A stretch of DNA of 64,000 bases from Tilletia caries (lineage: Eukaryota; Basidiomycota; Exobasidiomycetes; Tilletiales; Tilletiaceae), in the NCBI GenBank assembly GCA_032718865.1, contig JALUTQ010000046.1:372001-436000 (forward strand), read 5' to 3'. Both the position numbers and the translations under genes were made by a program. Each line of letters opens with the position of its first letter. Position 1 is the first letter of the stretch. This document shows, piece by piece, positions 45,249-57,469 of this stretch. A model generated the notes under the pieces. That model did no database searches and had not been told where the DNA came from. It saw only the letters and a program-made list of their open reading frames with translations.

Positions 45249-47866
45249 GTCTTATATGACTTGCGTCGACCGAGATGCGGAGTTATCGAGTATGAGGGGG
45301 AGCCGATTCGGAAGAAAGGTGCTTGCGAAGCAGTCAGTGCTTGGCCAGCGACACTTGCCGGTGGAAGATGCGCGCCTCGCTCGATTTTTACCACGCTGAC
45401 TTGGCTGCACCGATAACGTAGCCGAGATTCAGTGTCTGCGAGCAGCGATGCACTGCTTTGCTGGCAAGAACCGAATGGGGACGCTGGAGGGTGACAGTGT
45501 TTTATCCGTTGACCGCTTTGCGTATCTCGATGCACACTTGATGATTTGACCAAAGTGTTGACGCTACGCGCTGAACCGACTCAGTTTCCGGGGTAGAAGA
45601 CGTTGACTTGATGAACAGAAAGAAACGAAAGAGTGTGGTCCGAGTGGGTGTAAAATGAGCGTGGATGCTTCCGGATGGGTCGTCGCGAGTGTCCGTGAAA
45701 GGATGATAGCGCAAAGCCGGCGTCGAGACGAGGTACCAGCTGGAATGGTCTGGAGTGTGAGAGGGCTGATTGCAGGTTCCGTGGGAGGTGGCGCAAGGTG
45801 GCGATAGCGCGCAGGTTTGGAGAGAAAGTTGAGGGGAAGGAATGGAGGAATGCAAATGGGGAAGCGACAACGAGGTATGAGGCTTGGGAGGTCAGTACTT
45901 AAGAATCGCTCACACTGCCCGTGTCAAGAACTGACCGCGTCACACCGGTCGAGGCAGAGACGGTGCCCCTGGTCTCCTTTGAGACGTCGATGACCTGCAC
46001 TGTCGGGCTTTGGCAATGTGACCTGCTAACAACAGACCGCTCGCACCATTCTTCGTGTGGCAAAGTGCATGTGTTTGTGCGCATCGAGCGGGATCGAAGG
46101 GGGCCCACAGTCGGAAGGGGTTGCCGACGCATCGGATAGAGTGAATTGAGAAGAAAGACTGTCAGTGTGAGCTGAGATGCTTTCCAGTGGCCATGCACCC
46201 AAGGAGACAAGAAGGCAGCGGCACCGCAGGAGCGAAGACAATGCTTTGACGGGAAGGGGCCAGCATCGAATCGTCGACGAGCGAGCCTAGAAACGCGAGC
46301 AAAGTTTGAACGGCAAAGTTGCCCTGATCCGTGTCGACACCGCTGCGCGCCGAAGCGCAGGAGGTGATGATCTTCGCACGACCCATGCCGCTACTGTTAG
46401 AAAAGTGCTGACGGGCGCAATGTGGACTGGTGAGGAACACTGAGCGATGCGACGAGGAGTTCTTTGTTTTCCCTCAACGGTCGAAAGGCGCAACAAAGTG
46501 CACCTTCCAAGGACGGAGAGGGGAAAAAGGCAGGACCGACCTTGGCTGTCTGAGCTCAATAATGACGGCCCAGAGCCCTTCTGATCGGCCGCTCAGCACT
46601 TCAAGGGGGCAAGGAGGAGGGGAAGCGTGGGAAAGGGAAACCGAGTCTCGTCTTCTCCTTTGACTCACCTCATCGACAACTGTCTGTGACCCATAGAGCA
46701 CAATATTATCCGACCGCCCTCCTGTCACGTCGGGAAACAGAATGCCTCTGCTTGAGGCTTGAGAGGGAAAGCTTGTGCTCAACGCTCAACGCCGCCGTCG
46801 CCGACGCCGACCTGTCCTTCCTTTGTTCGTCACCTGAGGGAGCCGAGGGCGAAGCGGTCTACGTTCGTTATTTAGTCCGCCTCCTGGTGCCTGGCAGCAA
46901 CTTGCAGAAGGTTGAGACGGAGTGGCTGGGAAGACGGAAAGAGGTGTGAACGGTTTAAAGAGTCTGGGTCCAACTGAGCCTGGCAGTCACTTGTTTGGCC
47001 CATGGACAAGTGGCTGACTGGCTGTCGCTGGAGCATCAAAAGGACAAAGAAGTCAGCAGGGGGCCTCCGGGCACTTTGATTGATTGTTAGTCTTCAGAAA
47101 TCCAACGATTCGGGCGGAAAGGTGAGGGAAGGGGCTGCCGCACGCCGTGGCAGTTAGGATACCGATAGTCGTGTCTCATATCTCATGCGGACCGTTATTG
47201 GATGTGGTCGGTCGGAAGGAGGTGTGTTCGGCCATCATGATCGTAGAAACCGTTGGCGACGCCACAGGCAAACAACAAGGAAGCCCGGAAGCTGGAACGA
47301 CGGCCATCACAAAACTCACAACACATCATCGACGCTCCGCTGTCCCCCGGTCCCGCAACGCAAGCTCCAGCGTCTGAGCCTGTACCGCATGTTTGTAGTA
47401 CCTGCATCCTGTACCTGTACCACCCTTTTCCAAAACGAATGATCACCGCAAGGCTCTGTGATTTTGACATGCGCTCGGGACACGGTTTTAAGCTTCTGCG
47501 GCCCTGGCTGGCTTCCGGCTCGCCCTCGTGGCATGCTGGAATGCTGGCAGCTGGAGGCTGATAAATGATTCACTCACTGGACGCGTGCGCATTGGGTGGA
47601 CGAGCAAGATGCATGCATGGCGAGGCAAATGGATCTTCATGCTTGTCGCTTGACGATCGATGTTGGAGGAAGGAACGAGGAAGTGATCAAATTTCTCGGT
47701 CTCAGAATTTATCTCTGTGCTCAACTGACTTGTACCGCCGATGATCAAACCTCCAGTCACAATGCTCAGCTTCAAGACGGACAGAGAATGATATTATTGG
47801 TCGTATACGTCCCTGGAGGGTTGTAGATCTGATCTATATGTCTATGTGCCGACTCCGAACAAAGGC
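45249..47866 (-). promoter_or_regulatory. 2.6-kb gene-free region upstream of the TEA factor
   Basis: No open frame here has recognisable protein character, and candidates (such as 45502-45870 minus) are short and low-complexity. It probably holds the long promoter and 5' leader of the TEA gene and the 3' flank of the esterase gene. TGACTGGCTG-type words (47015-47030) were seen but no clear repeat. A non-coding RNA cannot be excluded. Confidence 0.45.
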
Positions 47867-49036
47867 TCAAGAGCTGGAGGTCAGATTGACCCGGGGCTCC
47901 AATGGCACAGGCTCGCCGCTCTCGGACATCACATCTCTCCAAAGCGGATAGGTAGGCTGAAGCCGGCTGACGTCGAGCTCGGGCCATTGTCGAGCGATTG
48001 TGCTCGTGAGTTTGTGGAAGATGAGCTGGTTTCAGAATATTTCGAGGGTGGAAGGGTCAGTTATAGGTCTAAGCAGTTCTTCTCGTTCGGGAACCTCTGC
48101 AAATCAGGGCAGCCAGTATCGCTCTTGAACTCACTTCATAGCCGAGATCGGAGATGTGTATTCTGGAGGGGATGGTACGATGAAAGTGTGTCGGGCAGGC
48201 AAGGTTGCAAGGGTCCAGCATGAAAATGAAATGTGTTCAGTATTCTGGCGCGCACCGCACCTGCAAAGCCTGAACATCCACCACTCAAGGCCTCATGCCT
48301 CATGCATCATGCCTCACTACTCAGGATTCAGGAAGGACCACTCACCCATCTTCAAGCAGCAGTGGCTGCATTGAGCCGATCTCCCCTTCTGCCAGATCCT
48401 GAAACATCGAGTAGAGATCGACAGCGACAACCTTGAGTGTATTCCTCTTGGCCGCAACATCGATGATCGCCTTCGCGTAGGTCTCCGTCACCTGCGATCG
48501 ACGGGGGTCTCCCACGGCCGTCGATGCGATGAGCGTGGCGGGGGTGAGGAGGAGAATCTTGGCTGACTCGGCTCGGTCTTCGATCGTGTCCAGAATCGCA
48601 TTCAGATTGTCCCGAAAGCGTTGGAGTGGTACCTGTTGGTTTGATCCTCGCCCAGAGAGAGAAAGAGAGACAACGATCATTCAGTTCGGTCTGCCGGGCC
48701 AAGTAGTGGGAGAAAAGAGGGAGGACTCACATGCTGTTGATGCCCTTCCAAGGCAGCATCATTGGTACCAAACCAAACGGTGACGAGTCGAACACATCCC
48801 GTAGGACCGGGCCTCAGTGTCGAGGCCTCATCCGGTGCTTGAATCTTCTTATAAAAGAGCCTCGGGGCAAGGATGCGACCTTGGTCGGTCGTGTATCCGC
48901 TGAAGCCGCGGTTGAGGACGTCGAAGATGCGCGAGTAATGCTGGGAGAGCCTGTTGGCCAGACCGCCTGGCTTGCTCCCGAACTCGGTCTGACTGTCGCC
49001 GAAGAGAACAATGCAGTCATTCATTGCAGCCGCCAT
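47867..49036 (-). CDS. IAH1-like GDSL esterase
   Basis: Four exons: 48731-49036, 48346-48632, 48135-48162 (28 nt) and 47867-48025; 259 residues, close to the isoamyl-acetate esterase family. SGNH blocks are present: catalytic Ser in IVLFGDSQTEFG, Gly in NRGFSGYTTDQGR, Asn in VWFGTNDAAL, and the Asp-x-x-His pair in LLEDGIHISDLGYEL, which is completed across a 183-nt intron and the 28-nt exon. The end is ARQWPELDVSRLQPTYPLWR. It likely hydrolyses short acyl esters in the cytosol, but the true substrate is unknown. It is divergent from the CHORD gene with 322 bp between starts. Confidence 0.88.
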
Positions 49037-49358
49037 CTTCGCCCTCGGCCTTCACGCGCTGCTCCAGACTGTGTGTATCGATGCCTGCACTTGATTGCTT
49101 GATTCTATGTCTGGAATTCTCGTCCGTGAGCGCGTGAGCCATTATGGTCCTTACTCCTTGCGCTTGGGCCGTGGGTGGCAAGAAGGTTCTGCCGTTTCTG
49201 AGGAAGTGGCGCACTCAAACAGCATCAGAACGGATTCAGAACTGCTTGCAAAAGGCTCCGAGCAAGAATTCAACACCCTTCGCTTCGAGCTCGAGGTGGA
49301 AGGTGTCGTGTGGATATGTATCCCAGCTCCCCCTGCTCTGACGGCTGACCCGAACACG

Positions 49359-50760
49359 ATGACGATCTGCGCTCGACGCGGCTGCGGCTTCGACTTCGAC
49401 GCTTCCAACAGGGCCTCCGATTGCCACTTCCACCCAGGCCGGCCGGTCTTCCGAGATCAGCAGAAGAGCTGGTCCTGCTGCCAGGACACGAACCGGCCCG
49501 TGCTCGACTTTGAAGACTTCGTCGCGATCCGGGGATGTGCCCATGCACCCGAGCACACGGAGGACAAACAGCCGCTCCCTGATGCGCCGAAGCGCAATGG
49601 TGTAGAGGTGGACACGAGCGAGTCGGATCAGCAAGATCCCGCCGAAGCTGCTACGACAGTGGTGCCGGACGCCTTTGGGACGACCGACCTCGCTGCGACG
49701 CTACCGAGCGCCCTGAGCGGTGCCTCGCTGCTCGCTGCGCAGAAGGCTGAGCATGTCAAGAAGGGCGGTGGCGCAGAGGCTGCACGACGGGAACTCGAGC
49801 AGCAGGAGGAAGATGAGGATCCGGAAGAGGCCAGCATTCCGGTGGGCGCTCAGTGCAAGCGGACTGGTTGCGGTGCCAAGTACGAGGACGGGCCGCGGAA
49901 CCGGGCGGACGAGGTGTGCAAGTATCACCCAAGGCAGGTGAGCTCACTGCGCTTGTGCAGGGTTAGCTTGAACGTTCAGTCATGCTCAACACTTGCCTCC
50001 TCACACGTTTGACAGGCAATCTTTCACGAAGGGTCGAAAGGATACGGTGAGCATACTTCCTCACCAAAGCGATGCGAATCTCGAAAGAAATCTAACCTTG
50101 CCTCCCTCACTTCAGCATGCTGCAAGCGGCGGGTGTTGGAGTTCGTAGAATTCTTAACAATAGGTGTGGATCTCTACCTGTTCAGCTGTAGTGTTGAATG
50201 CCGCTGATACAACCTCCCCCCAACAGAGCCGTGTAGGACATCGGAAAAAGGACACTTGTTCATCGGCAAACCGAAGAGCGACTCTCCTGACGCAGAGGAG
50301 CCTGTCGACTGTCGGATGGATCATTACGAAACCCCTGTGGATATCCGACTGACCGTATACGCCAAAGGGGCCGACATGCAGAAGAGCCAAATTAACATGG
50401 ATACCGACAAGGTGAGGGCTGGCTTTATTCCCTCACAATGAGATCACGAAACACGTAGAACTGACCAGCCTTCTGAATCAAACCCAGGTCGACTTTTCTG
50501 TCTGGCTGCCACCCGCCAATGCTTCCTCCACCCAAGCCAGGCGATTCCAGCGCACACTAGTCCTCTTCTCCGAGATCGATCCCGAAGCATCGACATTCTC
50601 AGCCACGAAGTTCAAGATCGACCTCGTGTTGGTGAAGAAGGTGCAAGGAGTGAGCTGGCCGTCGCTGGAACGATCGGATCGGGTGTTCGGATACGGCTTG
50701 ACGTTCGGACGTGCTCGTGATGCGCAGGCCAATGGAGCTGCGGGTCGACCTGGCGTGTGA
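49359..50760 (+). CDS. CHORD- and CS-domain cochaperone
   Basis: Five exons: 49359-49937, 50016-50046, 50116-50163, 50227-50411 and 50488-50760; 371 residues. CHORD1 is at the N-terminus (CARRGCGFDF, CHFHPGRPVF, SWSCCQDTNRPVLDFEDF, GCAHAPEH). CHORD2 is rebuilt over three exons (CKRTGCGAKYEDG, CKYHPRQAIFHEGSKGYACC, KRRVLEFVEFL, TSEKGHLFIG). The CS (p23-like) domain is C-terminal (DHYETPVDIRLTVYAKGADM, VDFSVWLP, FKIDLVLVKKVQGVSWPSLE). The order CHORD-CHORD-CS is that of metazoan CHORDC1/morgana; plant RAR1 lacks CS. Such proteins bind two Zn per CHORD and work with Hsp90 and Sgt1. An Ala/Glu coiled region links the two CHORDs. Confidence 0.92.
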
Positions 50761-51480
50761 CGTGGGTGCACCCTCATTTGTACTTTGAACCATCAGCGCA
50801 TCATGCAACAACGAGAGTCTGTCCCCAGTTCCCGCGGTGATGCTGGCCAGTGTCCGCTGTCCGCTGTCCGGACTCCGCTGCGTCTGCTGTCAGTGCTTTG
50901 AAACCTCTCCTGTGAGACAACACAGCAGTCTCACGGGGGTCTCACTCGCTGTGGATGTGCGCTGTGTCAGACCATCTTTCAAGATTTGAGTGAGGGTCTG
51001 GAGTCTGACAGCACTCGCATCCAACCACCCGCCGCCTTGGTTCACTCACTTGGGGATGAACTTCTTCCTGTCACCTTGCCATCCTTTACAGCCCGGCCTC
51101 GACGTCGACCTCAAGATCAACATCAAGATCAAGTCTCGACAGCATACACGCGCAGGCAAACAACATCACGTGCAGCTCTCTCCCAGTGGACGCGCCAGAA
51201 TCGTCTGTCCGCCTTCTCTCTCCTCTCCGTGCGACCTTTCGGTGACGGGCTCGACTCTGCTTCCGGTGGTGCTGGCGGTGGGTCTCCGTGCTGATTACTG
51301 CTGCTGCTGCTGCTGCTACTGCTGCTGATCTCCCGCTCTTGGACGATCTCAAGCGATCAGGACTTCCTTCTCCGTTCACCCGCTTCTGGGCTGCGACATC
51401 TGCGATAATCGTCCACCGATCAGCATTCATCCCGGCCTCGTCTCTCTCTCCCCATCTCCCCCCCTCTCTCCCTCACATCA
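50761..51480 (+). promoter_or_regulatory. Gap and 5' region before the disordered orphan
   Basis: 720 bp with a (CTG)n tract (51299-51328) and a CT-rich stretch right before the next ATG (51440-51478). I see no other gene. Confidence 0.5.
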
Positions 51481-53061
51481 ATGGCGATCTTCGGTACTCT
51501 CCGAGGCAAGCGCGGTGCCCGCCGCGAGTCCATGTTCGGCGGCTCCGTAGACGACCAGCCAACGTCGAAGAGCAAGGCCTCCACCACGCCCTACAACCGC
51601 GATGCAACCGACGTCCTCGGCGAATCACCGTCCTTTGCCCGCAAACGCACTCCCTCCGACAACACCTCGCTCAAGAACCGCAACTCGGCCTCGAATATGC
51701 TCAGGCTCTTCGGCTCCAACAAGCGCGCTGCTTCGGCCTCGGGCCATGACCCCAATGGCCCCGCTCCTGGCAGCAGCAGCATCAGCGACGCCGGACACCG
51801 GACATCACAGACTGTCACGCGTCCTGAGACAGCAGCGGCAGCCAACAGGCCCAGTTCGCCCGCCTCCACACAGAACGGCGGAATCAGCGAAACCCTGGGA
51901 TCGCCACGCCCGAGCGAACTCTTCGCAGGCAAGGGTGTCAATTGGGAACAGCTCAAGCTCTCCGGGGCTACTGTCGCCCCCTCTGACCCCAAGCGTAACG
52001 ACGAGCTCCAGACATACCTCAAAGCGTAAGTTTCTTGAACCCTCTTTAGTGGCATGTTTCATATTCCAAGGGATCCGTGATCTCATTTATCTGTGCGGGG
52101 GTTTCATTTTGGCTCATTTCGACAAACTTCCCTCTCTTTCTCTCCCTCTCTCTTTCTTTTGCACAGTCGACGCCAATGGATTCCCACCTTTAAGACGGAG
52201 GACGAGAACGCCGAGAATGATTCGGACAGGCCTGCAGCTCGACTGGAAGAGGTTTCCTTTGGAGGCGCACCTGCAGCGCCCGAAGGGCTCATGACGCTCA
52301 ACGACCTGGAGGCCTCGCACAACCGCAAGCAACACTTGCTGTCCGACATACCGATCTCGTCCCTCTCGACGGACTCCAACCCAGACGCGTCGTCCTCGTC
52401 TGCTATTGGTGCCGGGGGTGACACGTCGTCCAAGCCGCCGTTGATCTCAAGAACGAGCCAGAGCAGCACCTCGATTCGGGCTACGAGCGAAGCGCCTGTG
52501 CGAAATCAGAGCTTCCGCCAGAGCCCCTTTGTCGGTAACAACAGCGGTAGCAGCACTGCCATCAACGGCGGCTCAACAACTATGAACCGGACCACGTCTA
52601 CCGCGTCGGCTGGAGGACCTGTTTCGCCCGCACGCAAGCCAGCCCCGTCTGCTGCTGCGGTCATCGCGCCCAGGTCGAACGGGAACGGAAGTGCGAATGG
52701 CGCCGTACCAACAGCAGCACCAGCACCAGCAGCAGCGGCAGCGGCAGCGGCAGTGAAACCAACAGCATCATCAGCAACACCAGACCAGGCACCACCAAAC
52801 CCCTCCGCCCCCCCTCCACGCAAGTCCTCCGTCGCTGCGCTCCCCGCCGGCCAAGTAGGCACCTCTTCGTCCTCCTCGAACGACACCGTGCTCGTGCCCG
52901 CTGCGTCGACGTTCTCGAACACGAAGGACACCGAGACGGCCTCATCTACGCTCGGCACGGGTGTGCGTCCGTCGATGGACTCGACGACGGGGTTTCAGAC
53001 GCCGGAGGCGCGGTCGGAGGTCGCTCATGCGGACCCGGAGCAGACTCCTAAGGTTGCCTGA
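51481..53061 (+). CDS. Ser/Ala-rich disordered protein of unknown function
   Basis: Two exons (51481-52025, 52167-53061) encode 479 residues. I do not recognise a family. The only parts that look folded or conserved lie at the N-terminus (MAIFGTLRGKRGARRESMFG), around residues 155-195 (GVNWEQLKLSG to DELQTYLKARRQWIPTF, spanning the splice) and LMTLNDLEASHNRKQHLL. Everything else is Ser, Pro, Thr and Ala, including a run of about nine Ala. No signal peptide or membrane segment is visible. The pattern, short motifs in a long disordered chain, would suit a cytosolic scaffold or phospho-target, but that is a guess. Upstream is the CHORD gene on the same strand; downstream is a long non-coding stretch. 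Confidence 0.75.
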
Positions 53062-54694
53062 TCTGTTTCATCATCATCATGGCGATCCCTTTTGGCGTTT
53101 TGAGGGTTCGGGAATCGGGAATGGTGGGAGGTTTGGGGAGTGGCTGAGCGGAGGAAGAGGATGGCGAATCAGATTTCCTAGGCGGGCCTTGTGGGGGGCG
53201 GAACATTTATTGGGGCCTGAGTGAGTGAGAGGAAGATTGGGGAGGGGAGGGGAAAATGATATGCAGAGAGCGCGCCTTACGACTGGGCGCTCCAAACCAC
53301 CACGGAGAGCGGGTCTCCATTCGGCCTTGAACGGCAAAACCGAACACAACCAGCAACACGCTCCTTTTTACCCCCAACCTCTTTTCTCTCCCCTTTCTTC
53401 CAACTCTCTCGACTTGCTCATGCAGCCGTCGGCCCAACGCTCGTTTTGCACTTTGGACGAAGATCACGGGACATGCCTTTACAGGCTCTGAATCGCCTAC
53501 GATCGTTTTTCATGATCTGGACTCCCTCGACCACGAAGTTCTTCCAAGGTCCTCTCCCTTTTTTTTTCTTTTTTCCCGCAGCCCCTCCCTCTCTCCTTCG
53601 CCACCATCCCCAAATTTCCAAACAGTGAAATCCTCCCCACGAACGCCCTTTGCTACTAATGCTGCTTTTCCATCTACGAGAAACTCTTCATTCACGAACG
53701 TCGGGCGCGGGAATCGGAACCGACCTCCCCCCGCCCTTTGAGGAAAAAGCTTCATTCCGGCCACACACAACCATCGGTCGGCCGCGCGCACACACACACC
53801 CCATCACTGCCCACGATCCCATCCATTCATCATCATTATCACCATCATCATCGAGCCCATTCGTCATCATCATCATCATCAATTGACCCGACCCGGCATA
53901 TCCGTTCCCCCGACCCGCTCTCCTCCCTTCTTTTTTTTTTTGCTCCCCAAGATTCGGCGATACCCTCCTCGACCTGTCGAAGTTTTATTTTCCTTCCCTT
54001 CCTTCTGCTTCTTCTTACTTGCGTTCTCCCTTCCTTTTTCGATTCTCGCCTCGTCCGAACGAAACCGGCTATCCCATCCTTCCCCGGGAATCACCGCCAT
54101 CCCTGCCCACACACACACACACACACGGCGGTTCTGGGCCTTTGTCCCTCACTCTCATCGATAACTCTCCCTCTCTCTTTCGCCTTCTGCTCCCCCAACC
54201 CCTGCTTGCCTTTCCTTTCCGTGTTCTCCCTTTCTTTCCCCTCACTCTGCGACATCTTGAGCCCCCCAATCTCACAAACTCTCTTCATCCATCCATCCAG
54301 TCCGCCCTGAGGTCGGAAAGCGGCAGAACTCGTCCAGCCCCCAAGACTAATAACTAACAACTGTCTCGCCTCCGACCTCGAAGGGCCTGATATACGAACG
54401 ATGAAAATATAGTCAGATTATGCAGGTAAAGGAAAGGTTGAGCCCCGCCCCGGCCCCGGCCCGCTCCCAAAGAGAGTTCAAAAGAGTGGAATGGAAGAAA
54501 TGAGTGGAAGGGTTAAGCCTCGGTCCTCAGAGAGGGAGAGAGGCGACCGCAAAGATGTTGGCAGGGGAGTTTAGAACGAGCGAGCGAGCGAGATTCCGCC
54601 GAGTATTATAGGGAAAGGAGTGGTAAGAAGGAAGGAACGTAAACAGTGGCCGTGAATTCGATGCCGATGTAGTTGGGTAGGGTGGGAAGGACCT
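53062..54694. other. Long pyrimidine-rich gap between convergent genes
   Basis: 1.6 kb with strong CT bias on the plus strand (53880-54310), a T11 run near 53932, CAT repeats (53828-53880) and a short (CA)n at 54108-54127. Open frames here are low-complexity by-products. No gene supported. Confidence 0.55.
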
Positions 54695-56282
54695 TCACCC
54701 CGTCGCCGTGCCCGCCTTGGCCCGGTAGTCTTCCTCTGTGAGTGTGACGAGAGGATCGGGCGGGAGGGCGGCATTGCCGTTCCCGTTCCCGTTCCCGTTC
54801 CCGTTCCCGTTCCCGTTCCCGTTCCCGTTCCCATTCCCGTTCGACGAAGCGTGGGCTATCCGGTCCTTGATGATCTGGGAGGGCGGCAGGTTGGCGGCGG
54901 CGTCGTCGTTGCCACCATTGGTGCTGGAGATGGGATGCCCGTTCGTGTCTGCGTCTGCGTCTGCTGTTTTGGAGGCTGGTCTTCGTGCGCGTAGGTCGGA
55001 GCCATTTGCCACCGCAGTACCATTCGCCGCTGTCGCCGTGGCTGTGGTCGATCGTTCCTCCGACTGCCCATCCCCACCACCACCAGGAACAACCTTCTCC
55101 CTGCGTCCCTTCTTCGCCTCCACCAACGCCCTAAACTTATCCACACTCATCCTCGTCCCCAACAGCACATCAAAATGCACAAAGAAAGGTTGCGAGTAAT
55201 TGAACTTCAACCCAAGCATCTGATGATGCACGTCGTGATAGGCCGCCGTGTTTGGGAAGAAGAGGTGGAGCGGGTCGAGGTACCAGGGGAGCGAGTAGCC
55301 GCCGTGGTCGGAGACGGTCTTGAAGGTGGCGAAGGTGAAGAGGGCGATGCCTTGCCGGGTGGTCATGAGGGCGGCTTTGTGGGAGAGGGCGCCGCCGAGG
55401 GAGTCGAAGAGCAGGCCTGGTGGTGTGGGAGAGAAGAGCGTAAAAGTTAGGGTGGCGTTCTCCCTATGCTAGACTCACAGGATTAAGAAGCTTGAGGAGC
55501 TGAGAGAGAGAGGGGACTGACCTTCGAGGGGATGGTTGTAGAGTGCGCCGAATGCGTAGGGGACGTAGAGACGGTGGTGGTGGGAGTGGAAGTTGCGGTA
55601 GAGCCAGCGCGACTCGTGGAAGGCGCGGTGGATGAAGTACTGCCAGGTGTCCATGACGAAGCTGCCAAGCGCAAGAATGGAAAGAGGTCAGGCCGTGAGT
55701 TACGTTCTGGAAATCAGAGGAGGAGGAAGCGGGTGTAGCAACTCACAAGGCCCAGAGGAACTGGAGAGCAGGGATGCCCCACCAGTATAGGAACTCGATG
55801 GCCGGTGTTCCCGCACTCGTAAGGATCTCGAGCGTCCTCTGTTCGCCCAGCACGAGAGCAAGCGACCGAGCAAGCGTCTGGCCCAACATGCGCATCTGCT
55901 CCCTATGATCCGCAAAGACTTGCGCATGCGAAACCTCATCCCCATCCAAAACAAGGATGCCCAACGCGGTCTGAATGAGCTGCTGCACCAGCACCATCCT
56001 AACAACCTGTCCCACACTGACCCGATTCCGTTTGGTGACCTCCTCGCTCTCGTGCAGCCGGAATTGCTCGAAGTAGGGCAGTTGGAGGACGTCGAGGGTG
56101 TAGTAGAGGGCGGAGAGGAGCCAGTAGATCAGGATGGGGAGGAGGAGGGAGAGGTGTTTGTCGGAGAGGGCGGGGAGGAGGGAGGCGCGGTGGGCGAAGT
56201 AGAGCGGGAGGTGGAGCTCGCCGGGCGGGGAGAGGTCGAGGGCGGCGAGCGGGGAGGTCGCGTTCGCCATCATCGCTGTCAT
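54695..56282 (-). CDS. SUR2: Sphinganine C4-hydroxylase
   Basis: Three exons (55747-56282, 55522-55661, 54695-55416) encode 465 residues. The enzyme is an ER di-iron hydroxylase that turns dihydrosphingosine into phytosphingosine. The histidine boxes of the fatty-acid hydroxylase superfamily are HRAFHE, HSHHHR and HDVHHQ. MDTWQYFIHRAFH and PYAFGALYNHPLEG, together with TFKTVSDHGGYSLPWYLDP, are typical of Sur2. Membrane segments are LSLLLPILIYWLLSALYY, the VVRMVLVQQLIQTALGILV region and FLYWWGIPALQFLW. The C-terminal 140 residues are an unusual hydrophilic tail with a run of about a dozen Asn-Gly pairs encoded by a hexamer repeat. It is divergent from the bS6m gene. Confidence 0.9.
54775..54842. 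repeat. (GGGAAC)n hexamer repeat coding Asn-Gly
   Basis: About eleven copies of CCGTTC on the plus strand lie inside the last SUR2 exon. The unit is six bases, so length changes keep the frame and only add or remove NG pairs. Confidence 0.9.
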
Positions 56283-56509
56283 CGTCGCTGCTGTCGAGGT
56301 CGAGGTCGAGGTCGAGGTCGAGGTCGAGGTCGGTCAGAAGAGTGGCGAGTTGGCGAGTTGAGCTCAGCTGGAATGGGATCAGTGATGTGTTGATCTTTCT
56401 TGTTGCTATGCAGCGAGCCAGTTTCCTCCCCTGCCTTTCCGCTTTCCTTCCTTCTGAAATCAGCGGATGAGCTCGAGAGCGACGATCTCGACAGCGAGAC
56501 ATTCCCACC
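56283..56509. promoter_or_regulatory. Divergent SUR2/bS6m promoter with (GAGGTC)n
   Basis: 227 bp separate the two start codons. A pure (GAGGTC)n run of 6-7 units (56294-56332) sits 12 bp upstream of the SUR2 ATG. The same hexamer occurs before the UBC6-like gene. Confidence 0.65.
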
Positions 56510-57200
56510 ATGCCGTATGTGTGCTCACTCGCTCTCTCACTCTCCAGCTAGTATGATGCCCGCTCACCTCTTCCACTCTTACCCACAGACTGTACGAACT
56601 CTTCTGCATCGCTTCCTCCTCCCTCGAATCCGTACGTTCCTCAGCTCCCAATCGATCGCACCAGCGGGAAGACTGCTGACCCTCCCTTCTTCTGCCACCA
56701 GGGCCCCCTGCGCGACCTCGTCAAGTCCACCTCACAGCTCGTGCTCAACAACGGAGGCGCCGTGCGCGGCATGCAGTACTGGGGCAGGAGAACACTCCCA
56801 CAGCGTACACGGAGACATCAGCAATATCACACCGACGGCGAGTGAGTTAGATCCCTCGTTCTCCCTTGCACACAACCACACAGCCGTGATCTCAACAAAA
56901 CCCTCTGTCTCGATGGCGACGACCAGCTACTTCCTCCTCCACTTCGACACCAACCCGCGCGTACTCTCGACCCTCTCCTCCCGCCTACGCGCCGACCCAC
57001 GCGTGATCCGATGGACGACCCTCAAACTCGGCGAGCGCAGACTGGCCGACGTCGTCCCACCGGGCACGAGCGGGCATGATGGCGAGCCTGCTGTCGGTGG
57101 CTTGGCCGGCACGGGGATTGCGATGGAGCCTAGTGCGGGAGCCGCGCCTAGTGGGATTTTGTTGGGTGGGAAGACCGTCAAGGGGCCGGGCTCGCAGTGA
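56510..57200 (+). CDS. MRP17: Mitochondrial ribosomal protein bS6m
   Basis: Four exons, the first only 5 nt (56510-56514), then 56589-56631, 56702-56841 and 56927-57200; 153 residues. The joined sequence starts MPLYELFCIASSS, the strand that opens all S6 proteins. GPLRDLVKSTSQLVLNNGG and AVRGMQYWGRRTLPQRTRR follow, then YFLLHFDTNPRVLSTLSSRL and RADPRVIRWTTLKLG. It belongs to the small subunit of the mitoribosome. A Gly/Ala-rich tail of about 45 residues is extra compared with bacterial S6. The first exon holds only ATG CC, so the gene is invisible to a simple ORF scan. Confidence 0.88.
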
Positions 57201-57469
57201 GGAATTGGAACTTTCTCTTTCTCTCTGTCTTGGCCTTTGATGGGAGGAGGAGGGAAGGATTCAGATTGAGGGGGGGACGTCTCGTTGACTAATGGTAGAA
57301 ATACAGGAGATGAGGGGGAGCGAGAAGCTCATGAGCTTTGCGAGAGAGAGGAAGGAAGAAACACACACACAGAGTGGGGAGGTACATGGTCAGGAGCCTG
57401 AGTCGTGACGAGAGAGAGATAGGAACGATTACTGAAATGTCTACACGAAGCTTGGAGGGAGGGGAGGAA

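Noticed and set aside
45502..45870. 122-residue minus-strand ORF upstream of the TEA gene
   Set aside because: No domain, atypical composition and no matching splice signals; more likely leader or promoter DNA.
53738..54310. 190-residue His/Ser/Pro-rich ORF
   Set aside because: It is low-complexity, made of CT-rich and (CA)n DNA in a convergent gap, with no domain or splice support.
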